A DNA stretch of 64,000 nucleotides. It comes from Chryseobacterium sp. 6424 (GTDB lineage: Bacteria; Bacteroidota; Bacteroidia; Flavobacteriales; Weeksellaceae). Made by a program: the position numbers and the translations under genes. Under the pieces are notes generated by a model that was given only the letters and a program-made list of their open reading frames with translations, ran no database searches and was not told the origin of the DNA. Each line of letters begins with the position of its first letter. Within the stretch, counting starts at the first letter, position 1. Below are positions 34,761-43,189 of the stretch, in pieces. The stretch spans positions 2,108,001-2,172,000 of the forward strand of contig NZ_CP023540.1 of NCBI RefSeq assembly GCF_003692615.1, given 5' to 3'.

Positions 34761-34882
34761 AAAGTAGTAAAATAATTTTGTTTAAATATTTAACATATTG
34801 ATTTACTGATGATTAATTTTTAATTATTTATACTTCTTGATAATTAAGACAATCTACTTTATAGCTACGTTACATACAGGCA

Positions 34883-34907
34883 TAAAAAAAGTGGACTTCT
34901 CATCCAC
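34883..34907 (-). terminator. Terminator after the nadD-DUF3817 pair
   Basis: Stem AGTGGA/TCCACT with a 7-base loop; on the minus strand it is followed by seven T. Confidence 0.8.
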
Positions 34908-34928
34908 TCATAAAATTTATTCCTGTAA

Positions 34929-35267
34929 TCATTGCCTATCGAACCGCGCAAGCTTTTTATCGATCCAAATTGTAGCAAAAGGGAAAAAAGCCGCAATAAG
35001 CGCGAATACGAAATCCTCGTCATCCCACTTAAAGATCTTTCTTGCGGGTAGCACCATCAGCAGGTAAAGCGTGAAGAACAATCCATGGATATTCCCCATG
35101 ATGATGATATAAATGGTGGGCAACAGCCCTTCGCGGTCATAGCGAATCCAGATCATCGCCGTAAAAAGGAAAAACCAAGAGATGGCTTCGGCCTTACAGA
35201 CTTGCCGGAACCAACGGATGATTTTCTCTTCAGGATATTTTGCAAAAAAATTATCAATTACATTCAT
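34929..35267 (-). CDS. DUF3817 membrane protein
   Basis: A 112-residue protein with three likely membrane segments. The motif CKAEAISWFFLFTAMIWIRY, the central IIIMGNIHGLFFTLYLLM and the C-terminal FALIAAFFPFATIWIDKK match DUF3817. Function unknown. It starts nine bases after nadD and is probably cotranscribed with it; a terminator follows 21 bases after its stop. Confidence 0.88.
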   Translation of the reverse strand: MNVIDNFFAKYPEEKIIRWFRQVCKAEAISWFFLFTAMIWIRYDREGLLPTIYIIIMGNIHGLFFTLYLLMVLPARKIFKWDDEDFVFALIAAFFPFATIWIDKKLARFDRQ

Positions 35268-35276
35268 AACGTTCGT

Positions 35277-35861
35277 TTATTTGTAAAAGGCACTGCCATC
35301 TAGATATTCAAATACTTCCGGTGGCAGCATGGGTCGCACGTTTTTGCCGGCTTTTATCATCGCGCGGATTTCAGTGGCTGAAATTTCAATAACCGGGGCT
35401 TTTACCAATGAAATGTTTTTGTGCCGCTGAAACTCATCTGGGGATTCTGACCTGGTGAAAACCCTAGGATATACGATGATGTGGTGATTTTTCACTAAGG
35501 TTTCGGCATTTTTCCACTTCCCGAGATTTTCAAGATTGTCTTCTCCCATTATCAGGGCAAATGAATAATCCGGATATCTTTCTCTAAGGTAAGTAAGCGT
35601 ATCTATCGTATAGCTGGGTTTCGGCAACGCAAATTCCACATTGGAGGCACGCATTTTTGGATAATTTTTAAGTGCCAGCTGCACCATGTCGAGCCTGTTA
35701 TGATCGCTGAGTAAGGATTTTTTTTCCTTAAAGGGGTTATGCGGGCTCACCACGAACCACAACTCTTCCATATCAGAATTTTCGAGAATGTAATTCGCCA
35801 AAATAAGATGACCAATATGAATTGGATTAAAACTCCCGAAAAACAATCCCACTTCCTTCAT
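35277..35861 (-). CDS. nadD: Nicotinate-nucleotide adenylyltransferase
   Basis: Transfers AMP from ATP to nicotinate mononucleotide in NAD synthesis. The nucleotide-binding motif GSFNPIHIGHLILA is at residues 9-22, the substrate region SPHNPFKEKKSLL near 38, and the second ATP-binding motif ISATEIRAMIKAGKNVRPML near 155. The 194-residue length is normal. nadA, an early step of the same pathway, is 14 kb away. Confidence 0.96.
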   Translation of the reverse strand: MKEVGLFFGSFNPIHIGHLILANYILENSDMEELWFVVSPHNPFKEKKSLLSDHNRLDMVQLALKNYPKMRASNVEFALPKPSYTIDTLTYLRERYPDYSFALIMGEDNLENLGKWKNAETLVKNHHIIVYPRVFTRSESPDEFQRHKNISLVKAPVIEISATEIRAMIKAGKNVRPMLPPEVFEYLDGSAFYK

Positions 35862-36005
35862 AAGTACCGGAAAACCGCAATATTTATATAAATTTATGCG
35901 CCCGTAAAGATAAAGAATTTAATTGTCTTACGCTGGCAGCCACTTTATGGTCGCTGTAACGACTTTGCTTAAAATAAACTCCTGTAATTTCAGTTAATAC
36001 AACTA

Positions 36006-37607
36006 TTGAGATATATATTCTGCATAATGCTCCTCCTAAGCTGTCTTTACAAGGCACAGCAGCGCGAATATTGGCTCAAGGATCTGCAAACCGGCAACCA
36101 AACGAAAGTAAGCGACTCTGTGGCGGCCACCAAATTTCTGGATTCTCTGGCACAGAACAGTTATTACTTTACACAAGTAAAAGAGGTAAGACAAAGTGGG
36201 CAACGCATCGAAATAATTTTCGATAAAGGCCGTAATTACAATGAAGCGTATGTAATGCCGGATGAGACGCTGCGCCGAGATTTTCAGTTACTGCCTGAAT
36301 TTTTCACCAAGAACATCGACTCACTGAAAAATACCTTCCACACCAAATATCGTGAGCGTGGCTTTGCCTTTAACAGGATCAGGTCGAAATATATTGGCCA
36401 TCAAAACGGAATCCCAAAAGTAGAAATCACCGCTGTGACGGGTGAGCAGCGCAAAATCACCGGTTTTGAAATCCGAGGCTACGAGAAAGTGCCGCGGCGT
36501 TTTATCAGAAACCTCGAAAAAGAATTTACAGGAAGAATGTATCAGGAGCAAAATCTGCTGCAGATTCAGCAATTTTTGCAGAATCACCCTTTTATTTCGC
36601 TCGAAAAGCCGCCACACACGCTGTTCACCAAAGATTCTACACAGATTTTCTTGTTTCTGCAGAAGCGAAAATCCAATTCTTTTGACGGAATCATTGGTTT
36701 CGGTAATGATAAAGACAAAAAGTTTTCGTTCAACGGCAGCCTAAATGTAAACTTCAGGAATATGTTTAATGGCTTCGAAACCATCCATGTTTTTTGGCAA
36801 AGAAATCCTAATAAAGGCCAGACTTTTGACCTCAGCACAGATGTTCCTTACCTGTTTAAATCGAATATCGGCCTCAATGTAAACGTAAATATTTACAGGC
36901 AAGACTCCACATTTGCGAACGTAAAGTTTCTGCCGGGCGTGTATCTACATGTAGGCAACCGCCAGAAACTGGGACTGCGTGCCACTTTAGAAACATCCGC
37001 TGTTCTCGACAGCCTCTACACACAGGGCCGCGATTATAATAAGAAGGGCATTGGCATGTGGTACAGTTATACAGAACCCACTGAGGTGGAGCTGTTTCTG
37101 CACAAAACAAAAATACATGCTGAAGTTGATTTTATCACCACAAAATACGCAGACACAGCGCACAACACTACGCAACGACGCCTCTTTTTTTCTGGTGAAA
37201 GGAACTTTCATGTCTCTGGGAACCATTATCTTAATCTAAGAGGCGAAACAGCGCTGATGGATACGAAGGGAACCTTGGCTAACAATGAATTACTGCGTTT
37301 CGGTGGCTGGGATTCGTTTCGTGGGTTTAATGAAGACGCTTTGCTGTCCGATTTCTATTACTTTGGCACCGCCGAATACCGCTACTTGGTGGGCGAACAG
37401 GCCTTCTTCGATGTTTTCGGGCAGTACGGACAACTCAATAATAAAAGTCTGTCTTTAAAACCAAGATTATACAGTATCGGGCTCGGGTTCAACTTCTATC
37501 TGCCGATTGGTTTGATGAGTTTTCAAATCTCTAATGGTAACGAATTCGGCAACCCAATAAAATTTAGCGACACCAAAATCCATTGGGGTATCTTGAGCAG
37601 ATTTTAG
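36006..37607 (+). CDS. Omp85/BamA-like outer-membrane protein
   Basis: A 533-residue exported protein. The TTG at 36006 gives a signal peptide (MRYIFCIMLLLSCLYKAQ); an ATG at 36027 would remove its positive charge. Residues about 85-215 look like two POTRA-type modules (TGFEIRGYEKVPRRFIRNLE). The C-terminal half is a barrel carrying FGGWDSFRGFNED near residue 435, close to the Omp85 lid motif, and a final strand ending in Phe. It may be a small TamA/BamA-like insertase; no TamB partner is adjacent. Confidence 0.68.
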   Translation: MRYIFCIMLLLSCLYKAQQREYWLKDLQTGNQTKVSDSVAATKFLDSLAQNSYYFTQVKEVRQSGQRIEIIFDKGRNYNEAYVMPDETLRRDFQLLPEFFTKNIDSLKNTFHTKYRERGFAFNRIRSKYIGHQNGIPKVEITAVTGEQRKITGFEIRGYEKVPRRFIRNLEKEFTGRMYQEQNLLQIQQFLQNHPFISLEKPPHTLFTKDSTQIFLFLQKRKSNSFDGIIGFGNDKDKKFSFNGSLNVNFRNMFNGFETIHVFWQRNPNKGQTFDLSTDVPYLFKSNIGLNVNVNIYRQDSTFANVKFLPGVYLHVGNRQKLGLRATLETSAVLDSLYTQGRDYNKKGIGMWYSYTEPTEVELFLHKTKIHAEVDFITTKYADTAHNTTQRRLFFSGERNFHVSGNHYLNLRGETALMDTKGTLANNELLRFGGWDSFRGFNEDALLSDFYYFGTAEYRYLVGEQAFFDVFGQYGQLNNKSLSLKPRLYSIGLGFNFYLPIGLMSFQISNGNEFGNPIKFSDTKIHWGILSRF

Positions 37608-37700
37608 GGAATTACCTATCATTAATTAAAAGCCGCGGTCGTATTCTTTAATTGGTACGTTTACTGCTAACCACTGGGAACATTCATCATTAATTTAGCT

Positions 37701-38408
37701 ATGGGTATTCTTGTGTTATTAAATTCTTACTGGCAGGAAATATTATGGGGTGCCGAGGAAACTGATTTTCTTTCGCAGGTAGCGGTACGCACGGTACTGA
37801 TGTTCCTGATCATCGTCATTGCCCTCAGATTGTTGGGCAAGCGGGGCGTAAAGCAACTTTCGGTCTTCGAGCTTGTGGTGATCATTGGATTGGGCTCTGC
37901 CGCGGGCGACCCGATGTTTTACAAAGAAGTAGGAATCGTGTTTTCGCTTCTGGTATTTGTAATCATCATAGGTTTTTATGCCCTTATTACTTTTTGGGTG
38001 GCAAAATCTAAAAAATTTGAGGATTTGGTGGAGGGTAAATCGATCTGCCTGATTGAAAAAGGTGTTTTTACGATTGATAATTTTAAGAAAGAAAATCTGG
38101 GCAGCGAAGAATTTTTCTCCGAACTTAGGCTTAAAGGAATCTCACAGTTGGGACAGATAGAAACCGCCATCGAAGAAACATCGGGCGAAGTAAGTGTTTT
38201 CTATTATCCGCCTGAGGAAACCCGATATGGCTTACCCATCATGCTGAACTCTCTTGATAATCCGCTCACCTATATTGACAAAGCTGCACATTACTCCTGC
38301 ACCTTCTGTGGTTATACAGAAGAAAAAACATCAGGACCCGCAAGCCCGTGTCCATCTTGCCAAAAAAAACAGTGGGTAAAATCTAGTAATAAAATAAGGA
38401 TTACCTGA
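37701..38408 (+). CDS. DUF421 (YetF-like) membrane protein with C-terminal zinc ribbon
   Basis: A 235-residue protein with three membrane segments (about 25-42, 55-72 and 77-98; the LRLLGKRGVKQLSVFELVV signature between them) followed by a cytoplasmic DUF421 domain (KSICLIEKGVFTIDNFKKEN, EEFFSELRLKGISQLGQIE). The last 40 residues add CTFCGY and CPSCQK pairs, a likely zinc-ribbon or rubredoxin-like module. DUF421 proteins are common, but this tail is outside the usual core. Function unknown. Confidence 0.85.
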   Translation: MGILVLLNSYWQEILWGAEETDFLSQVAVRTVLMFLIIVIALRLLGKRGVKQLSVFELVVIIGLGSAAGDPMFYKEVGIVFSLLVFVIIIGFYALITFWVAKSKKFEDLVEGKSICLIEKGVFTIDNFKKENLGSEEFFSELRLKGISQLGQIETAIEETSGEVSVFYYPPEETRYGLPIMLNSLDNPLTYIDKAAHYSCTFCGYTEEKTSGPASPCPSCQKKQWVKSSNKIRIT

Positions 38409-38423
38409 GTAATTTTCTATTAA

Positions 38424-38463
38424 AATCCCCTGCCACAGGTATTGTAGCAGGGGATTATTTTAT
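38424..38463. terminator. Terminator between the DUF421 gene and glyA
   Basis: A 10-bp perfect stem (AATCCCCTGC/GCAGGGGATT) with a 13-base loop and T-rich flank, shared by the convergent genes. Confidence 0.88.
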
Positions 38464-38477
38464 TGATCTCTATAAAT

Positions 38478-39743
38478 TTAGTATTGAAAAAGTGGTCTTC
38501 TATCCATCAGTTCATTCACTTTTTTCCGCACATCGGCGAGCACATCCTCATTTTTAAGGTTCATTACAACATCGTTTATCAGACCGGCAATGGTTTCCAT
38601 ATCGCTCTCTACAAGGCCGCGGGTAGTAATTGCGGCAGTACCTAAACGAATACCGGAAGTGGTGAATGCCGACTTATCATCAAAAGGCACCATGTTTTTG
38701 TTACACGTAATATCCGCTTTTACAAGGGCTTTTTCGGTTTCTTTTCCGTTTACGTTTTTATTGCGCAGGTCAACAAGCATCAGGTGATTATCCGTACCAC
38801 CGCTTACAATGTCGAATCCGTTGGTGATCATTGCTTTAGCCAGCGCCTTGGCATTGGCCACCACCTGTTTTGCATACGTAGTGAAGCGATCATCAAGTGC
38901 TTCGCCGAAGGCCACAGCCTTTGCGGCGATTACATGCTCCAGCGGGCCGCCCTGTATTCCGGGGAACACTGCGCTGTCGAGTACCGCACTCATCATTTTG
39001 ATGTCGCCTTTCGGGGTTTTGTGCCCGTAAGTATTTTCAAAATCCTGCCCCATCATAATAAGTCCGCCACGCGGTCCGCGCAGGGTTTTATGGGTGGTGG
39101 TGGTCACTATATGGCAATGTTCAAACGGTGAACTAAGTAAGCCTTTGGCAATAAGCCCTGCGGGATGAGCGATGTCTGCCCATAAAGTTGCACCAATTTC
39201 ATCAGCGACTTCACGGAATTTCTTAAAATCGAGATCGCGGGAATAAGCGGAATAACCGGCAATCAGCATCTTAGGTTTCACTTCCAGCGCTTTTTGGCGC
39301 ATGGCTTCATAATCGATAAGTCCACTTTCGCGGTCTACGCCATAGAAATGCGCTTCGTATTGAATCCCTGAGAAATTAACCGCGGAACCGTGCGTTAGAT
39401 GCCCGCCCATCGAAAGATCAAGTCCCAGGATTTTGTCGCCCGGTTTCAGCACCGAAAGATACACCGCTGCGTTGGCCTGCGAGCCGGAATGTGGCTGAAC
39501 ATTGGCATAAGCCGCCCCGAAAAGTTGCTTAGCTCTTTCAATTGCCAGCGTTTCTACCTCATCCACTACTTCGCACCCTCCGTAATATCTTCTGCCGGGG
39601 TATCCTTCCGCATATTTGTTGGTAAGGACACTTCCCATGGATTTCATTACGCTATCAGAAACAAAATTTTCTGACGCTATTAGTTCTATGCCGTGTGTCT
39701 GGCGGAGTCTTTCCTGCTCAATCAGGTCAAATATTGGGTCCAT
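38478..39743 (-). CDS. glyA: Serine hydroxymethyltransferase
   Basis: PLP enzyme that interconverts serine and glycine with tetrahydrofolate, feeding one-carbon units to purine and thymidylate synthesis. It has [11 protein letters not shown] near residue 20, the substrate-site [11 protein letters not shown] near 46, and the PLP lysine Lys219 in [15 protein letters not shown]. The length of 421 residues is full. It is transcribed alone; the 222 bases to the next gene contain no other feature I can support. Confidence 0.97.
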   Translation of the reverse strand: MDPIFDLIEQERLRQTHGIELIASENFVSDSVMKSMGSVLTNKYAEGYPGRRYYGGCEVVDEVETLAIERAKQLFGAAYANVQPHSGSQANAAVYLSVLKPGDKILGLDLSMGGHLTHGSAVNFSGIQYEAHFYGVDRESGLIDYEAMRQKALEVKPKMLIAGYSAYSRDLDFKKFREVADEIGATLWADIAHPAGLIAKGLLSSPFEHCHIVTTTTHKTLRGPRGGLIMMGQDFENTYGHKTPKGDIKMMSAVLDSAVFPGIQGGPLEHVIAAKAVAFGEALDDRFTTYAKQVVANAKALAKAMITNGFDIVSGGTDNHLMLVDLRNKNVNGKETEKALVKADITCNKNMVPFDDKSAFTTSGIRLGTAAITTRGLVESDMETIAGLINDVVMNLKNEDVLADVRKKVNELMDRRPLFQY

Positions 39744-39965
39744 ATAAATACGATTTAAAGGGTAATTTAATGTAAATTCTCTCCGAAAAACATCAGGAAA
39801 TGATTAAAATCTTTTGGGTTTCAGTTTATTCAATGATGATCTTCTGTCTTTCAAACATACGGAATTTTTCACGAAGAAAAAACTGCCCGAAAGCGATCCT
39901 CCCTTTCTGGAATATGTGCGTGTGTAATATAATTTTAAGTAATTTCGCCGCAGAAGTTTACACAG

Positions 39966-40460
39966 ATGAAAATTGGCGACACAGTATCGGTAATCGACGA
40001 CAACCTGAAAGGGATTGTAACTTCCGTACATGATGATGACGCAATCTTTCGGGACGCTTATGGTTTCACCCACCGTTTTCCAAAAGATAAACTGGTGGTC
40101 TATAATGCTTCGATTTACGAAAACATCCATACTGTAAGAAAAACCGAACCTGCAAAACCCGCTTCAAAAAAACATCAGCGTAAACATCTGGTGTTGGATC
40201 TTCATTTTGAGAACATGGTCACGGATCCCTCGGCATACAATCCCATGGAACGGTTATTTATGCAGAAAGAAAAGCTGGTGGAAACGCTGGAGTTTTGCAG
40301 GAAAAACAACCTGAAAAAGCTCGAGATCATACATGGCATCGGCGACGGCGTGCTGCAACGGATGGTACACGACTATCTGGCAAGCCAAGTCGGGCTTGAT
40401 TTCGATGACCACGATTTCTTCTTCCATCAAAAAGGGAGCGTTTTGGTCTCTTTTAAATAA
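39966..40460 (+). CDS. Smr-domain protein
   Basis: A 164-residue protein. The first 50 residues form a small beta-rich module (KIGDTVSVIDDNLKGIVTSV). After a Lys-rich linker, residues about 75-164 form an Smr domain: LDLHFENMV, then LEFCRKNNLKKLEIIHGIGDG, with the HGIGDGVLQRMV motif in place of the usual HGxGxG. Smr domains of MutS2-related proteins nick DNA or RNA; standalone forms have unclear roles. It is on the opposite strand to the DUF6370 gene that follows. Confidence 0.83.
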   Translation: MKIGDTVSVIDDNLKGIVTSVHDDDAIFRDAYGFTHRFPKDKLVVYNASIYENIHTVRKTEPAKPASKKHQRKHLVLDLHFENMVTDPSAYNPMERLFMQKEKLVETLEFCRKNNLKKLEIIHGIGDGVLQRMVHDYLASQVGLDFDDHDFFFHQKGSVLVSFK

Positions 40461-40466
40461 TTTTTA

Positions 40467-40793
40467 TTAAGGTTTCTTTGTATCAAGTGGCAGCAGCCGG
40501 AAATAGGTCGCGACAAATACGCCGTTTTGTACAGTGCCGCTAACTTCTGCCTGCCGAACGGTATTACAAAAACCGTGGGTGGCATGCGCATCCCCATGAT
40601 CGTCGATTTTCGTCCCGTCAACAAAGTAGCTTTTTCCGCCGGTACGTATTGCCAGGTCGCAGCCTTTCTTATCCTTCATCTTGAACTGGCATTGCCCGCA
40701 GGAAGCTTCCACAACTTTTTTAACGAACGTTACCTGCTGTGCAGAGAGCGTGATGATACCGAAAAGGAAAAATAATGACAGGAGTTTTCGCAT
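40467..40793 (-). CDS. DUF6370 family exported protein
   Basis: A small 108-residue protein with a signal peptide (MRKLLSLFFLFGIITLSAQ) and a Cys-rich mature part: EASCGQCQFKMKDKKGCDLA, then a strand with a DGTKIDDHGDAHATHGFC segment. This matches the Bacteroidota family DUF6370. The CGQC pair and the His-rich region suggest metal or redox chemistry, but no function is known. The start at 40793 was chosen for the signal peptide. It is divergent from the DUF3822 gene. Confidence 0.8.
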   Translation of the reverse strand: MRKLLSLFFLFGIITLSAQQVTFVKKVVEASCGQCQFKMKDKKGCDLAIRTGGKSYFVDGTKIDDHGDAHATHGFCNTVRQAEVSGTVQNGVFVATYFRLLPLDTKKP

Positions 40794-40873
40794 CTTGTTT
40801 ATTTTAAGTAAAGTTAAACATTTACACAAATCGTCACACAACACACGGCCTGAAAAGGCTGACATTTTTTTAG

Positions 40874-40881
40874 TAAATTTG
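40874..40881 (+). promoter_or_regulatory. -7 box for the DUF3822 gene
   Basis: TAAATTTG, an exact TAnnTTTG match 16 bases before the ATG at 40898. Confidence 0.55.
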
Positions 40882-40897
40882 CCCACACGTTATCATT

Positions 40898-41620
40898 ATG
40901 CAAAAACTTTCGCTGCTTTTTACCAAAGACGGTTTACAGTATCAACTCCTGAAAAACAAAACAGTTACGGAAGAACAGGCAAATTTTGCCGATGAACATT
41001 CGCCTGCTGATTTTATTGAAGAAAAACTTCTTAGGGTCTTAAAAAGTGGAAATGCGGGTCACATCTCCGTCATTTCGGCACTGAACCACTTTACGCTGAT
41101 GCCCATGGGTTTTGCAGAGCATGAACTGGGGTATGACCTTATTGCCCTCAACGCGCCTGTCGTAAAAGAAGAAGAGGAACTGATGCTTTCGGTGAACAAA
41201 AAATATGGCGTACAGTTTTATTACACCTTCCCGAAAACGCTTTACCGAACAATAAAGGAACTGAAGATCCCGGCGAATTTCAATTTTTCAGGCGAGAAAT
41301 TCCTTAACAGCATTACAGCGAAGAACCAAAAGGAAATCCACATCAACCTGTATCATCACCAATGTGAGTTTATTGCGCTCGACCGTAAGAAGCTGGTGCT
41401 TTATAATAATCTCGATGTAAATTCAGAGGTTGACTTTTTGTATTTCATCATGTTCACTTTAAGTAAGATTGGTTTTGGCACGCATGAAACGCAGTTTTTA
41501 GTCTATGGCGAAACTACCGAGAACGAAACCTTTATTTCAGAACTCCGCAAATTCGTGAAACATCTGAAAATTGTATATGATAACATCCCGAAGCGAAACT
41601 TCATGATGGAACAGAAATAA
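40898..41620 (+). CDS. DUF3822 family protein
   Basis: A 240-residue cytoplasmic protein with an actin-like layout: an N-terminal half with KLSLLFTKDGLQYQLLKNK and DLIALNAPVVKEEEELMLSV, and a second half with EIHINLYHHQCEFIALDRKK and SEVDFLYFIMFTLSKIGF. It matches the Bacteroidota family DUF3822, whose function is unknown. It precedes rsmD by 23 bases, and both probably form one operon. Confidence 0.85.
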   Translation: MQKLSLLFTKDGLQYQLLKNKTVTEEQANFADEHSPADFIEEKLLRVLKSGNAGHISVISALNHFTLMPMGFAEHELGYDLIALNAPVVKEEEELMLSVNKKYGVQFYYTFPKTLYRTIKELKIPANFNFSGEKFLNSITAKNQKEIHINLYHHQCEFIALDRKKLVLYNNLDVNSEVDFLYFIMFTLSKIGFGTHETQFLVYGETTENETFISELRKFVKHLKIVYDNIPKRNFMMEQK

Positions 41621-41643
41621 CCTTAAAGAACCCGCACCACTAT

Positions 41644-42234
41644 ATGTACCGAATTATCTCCGGAAGATGGAAATCCAAACGAATTGCCGCCCCCAAAAAC
41701 TTTGAGGTCAGGCCTACGACTGATTTTGCGAAAGAAGCACTTTTCAGCATTATCGAAAACCGTTTTAATATCGACATCAGTTCCGGCTCCGTGCTCGACT
41801 TATTCGCGGGCATCGGCTCCCTGTCGCTGGAGTTTGCTTCGCGCGGCTGCGAAGACATTACTGCTGTGGAGATGAATCCGCGGCACGCTGCCTTTATCGG
41901 CAGTACAGCAGCCATGCTGGATATGGCGCTTCAGGTAAATGTACAGCGCGGTGATGTGTATGATTATCTGAAGAAAAACCGAAACCGGAAAATGTACGAT
42001 CTGGTGATTGCCGACCCGCCATTTTCTACCGAAGAAAAAAAGTATCAGGAACTTATTTCAATGGTTCTTAATAACCCTTATTTAAAACCACACGGCATCT
42101 TTATCCTAGAGCATCAAAGCCGCGTAAAATTTGAACATCCTAACCTGCTGGACACCCGAAAATACGGCAACGTAAGCTTCTCATTCTTTAGAGCCAATGA
42201 AGAACAGACTGCTGAAATTACCGAGGAAAATTAA
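41644..42234 (+). CDS. rsmD: 16S rRNA (guanine-966-N2)-methyltransferase
   Basis: SAM-dependent methyltransferase of 196 residues acting on the 30S subunit. It starts YRIISGRWKSKRIAAP, has RPTTDFAKEALFSII, the SAM-binding motif VLDLFAGIGSLSLEFASRG, and the N-methyltransferase motif DPPF in LVIADPPFSTEEKKYQEL. A bidirectional terminator separates it from murI. Confidence 0.93.
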   Translation: MYRIISGRWKSKRIAAPKNFEVRPTTDFAKEALFSIIENRFNIDISSGSVLDLFAGIGSLSLEFASRGCEDITAVEMNPRHAAFIGSTAAMLDMALQVNVQRGDVYDYLKKNRNRKMYDLVIADPPFSTEEKKYQELISMVLNNPYLKPHGIFILEHQSRVKFEHPNLLDTRKYGNVSFSFFRANEEQTAEITEEN

Positions 42235-42238
42235 GCAC

Positions 42239-42272
42239 AAAAGCCTTTCACATTATGTGGAAGGCTTTTTTT
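42239..42272. terminator. Terminator between rsmD and murI
   Basis: Stem AAAAGCCTTTCAC/GTGGAAGGCTTTT with a short AT loop (one G-T pair) and a T-run; it serves both convergent genes. Confidence 0.88.
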
Positions 42273-42274
42273 AT

Positions 42275-43105
42275 CTACAACACCTCTAATTTCAGATCGA
42301 TGCTGTTTCCGAAGAATTTCTTTGAGATTTTTTCGAAGTTTTTGGTAAGATCCGAAAGGTAAAACTGATAACTGGGCTGCGGGTTTTTACCGTTAAGCAA
42401 CTGGTTACGGTCTAAGATCATCCTAAGCTGGTTAGCCACAATCCCCGGCGAATCAATCACCCGTACGCGGTTGCCATAATACTGGCGGATTTCATTTATT
42501 AGTAACGGATAATGTGTACACCCCAAAATTAACGTCTCTATATTCTTTAATTTATTATTACTCAGGTAATTATAAATGATAGAATGTGTGATTGGATGGT
42601 TTTTAAAACCTTCTTCAATGGCCGGCACCAGCAGCGGAGTTGCCAACTCATCTACTTTGATAAATTTATTGTGCTTGCGGATGGTTTTTCGGTAAAGCCC
42701 TGAGTTTACCGTGGCTTTTGTAGCGATTACGCCAACATTGTTATGTATTTCATACGCTACTTTCTCCGCGACGGGATTTATGACATCAATGACAGGGACT
42801 TTACCTGCCGTTTCTTCCATTACTTCTTTTAAAGCATTTGCCGTGGCCGAGTTACAGGCTATGACGATGGCTTTGCAGTTCTTCTCGAGCAGGAAACGCG
42901 TAATTTTGGTGCAGTATCCTATAATGGCTTCGCGGGATTTATCACCATACGGCAGGTGTTTGGTATCGCCGAAATAAATCAGGTTTTCGTTAGGGAGCAG
43001 GCGTTTAATTTCCTTCGCCACAGTAAGTCCGCCCACACCGGAATCGAAGATACCTATAGGCTGATCGGGTTTTAAGTGGCTAAAATCCTGCAATGTTTTT
43101 TTCAA
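42275..43105 (-). CDS. murI: Glutamate racemase
   Basis: Makes D-glutamate for peptidoglycan. It has GIFDSGVGGLTVAKEI with the first catalytic Asp near residue 21, the two catalytic cysteines Cys84 (IACNSATAN) and Cys196 (LGCTHYPLL), and FGDTKHLPYGDKS near 46. The 276-residue length is normal. It is downstream of hemW on the same strand with an 84-base gap. Confidence 0.96.
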   Translation of the reverse strand: MKKTLQDFSHLKPDQPIGIFDSGVGGLTVAKEIKRLLPNENLIYFGDTKHLPYGDKSREAIIGYCTKITRFLLEKNCKAIVIACNSATANALKEVMEETAGKVPVIDVINPVAEKVAYEIHNNVGVIATKATVNSGLYRKTIRKHNKFIKVDELATPLLVPAIEEGFKNHPITHSIIYNYLSNNKLKNIETLILGCTHYPLLINEIRQYYGNRVRVIDSPGIVANQLRMILDRNQLLNGKNPQPSYQFYLSDLTKNFEKISKKFFGNSIDLKLEVL

Positions 43106-43189
43106 AGGGCAAAAAATTTAATGCAAAAATAAGCATTATGAAGCGGCAAAAGGCCTAAAAACAATCGGAATTTCGCTACCATACGGTTG

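Larger units (their letters stand above)
34617..34928. other. 312-base AT-rich intergenic stretch
   Basis: It holds the promoter and inverted repeat of the outer-membrane gene (34722-34760) and the terminator of the nadD-DUF3817 pair (34883-34907). Between them (34761-34882) the sequence is AT-rich with no convincing ORF or RNA. Confidence 0.7.

Noticed and set aside
39800..40033. Plus-strand ORF of 77 codons overlapping the start of the Smr gene
   Set aside because: It overlaps a well-supported gene in another frame and has no recognisable features.
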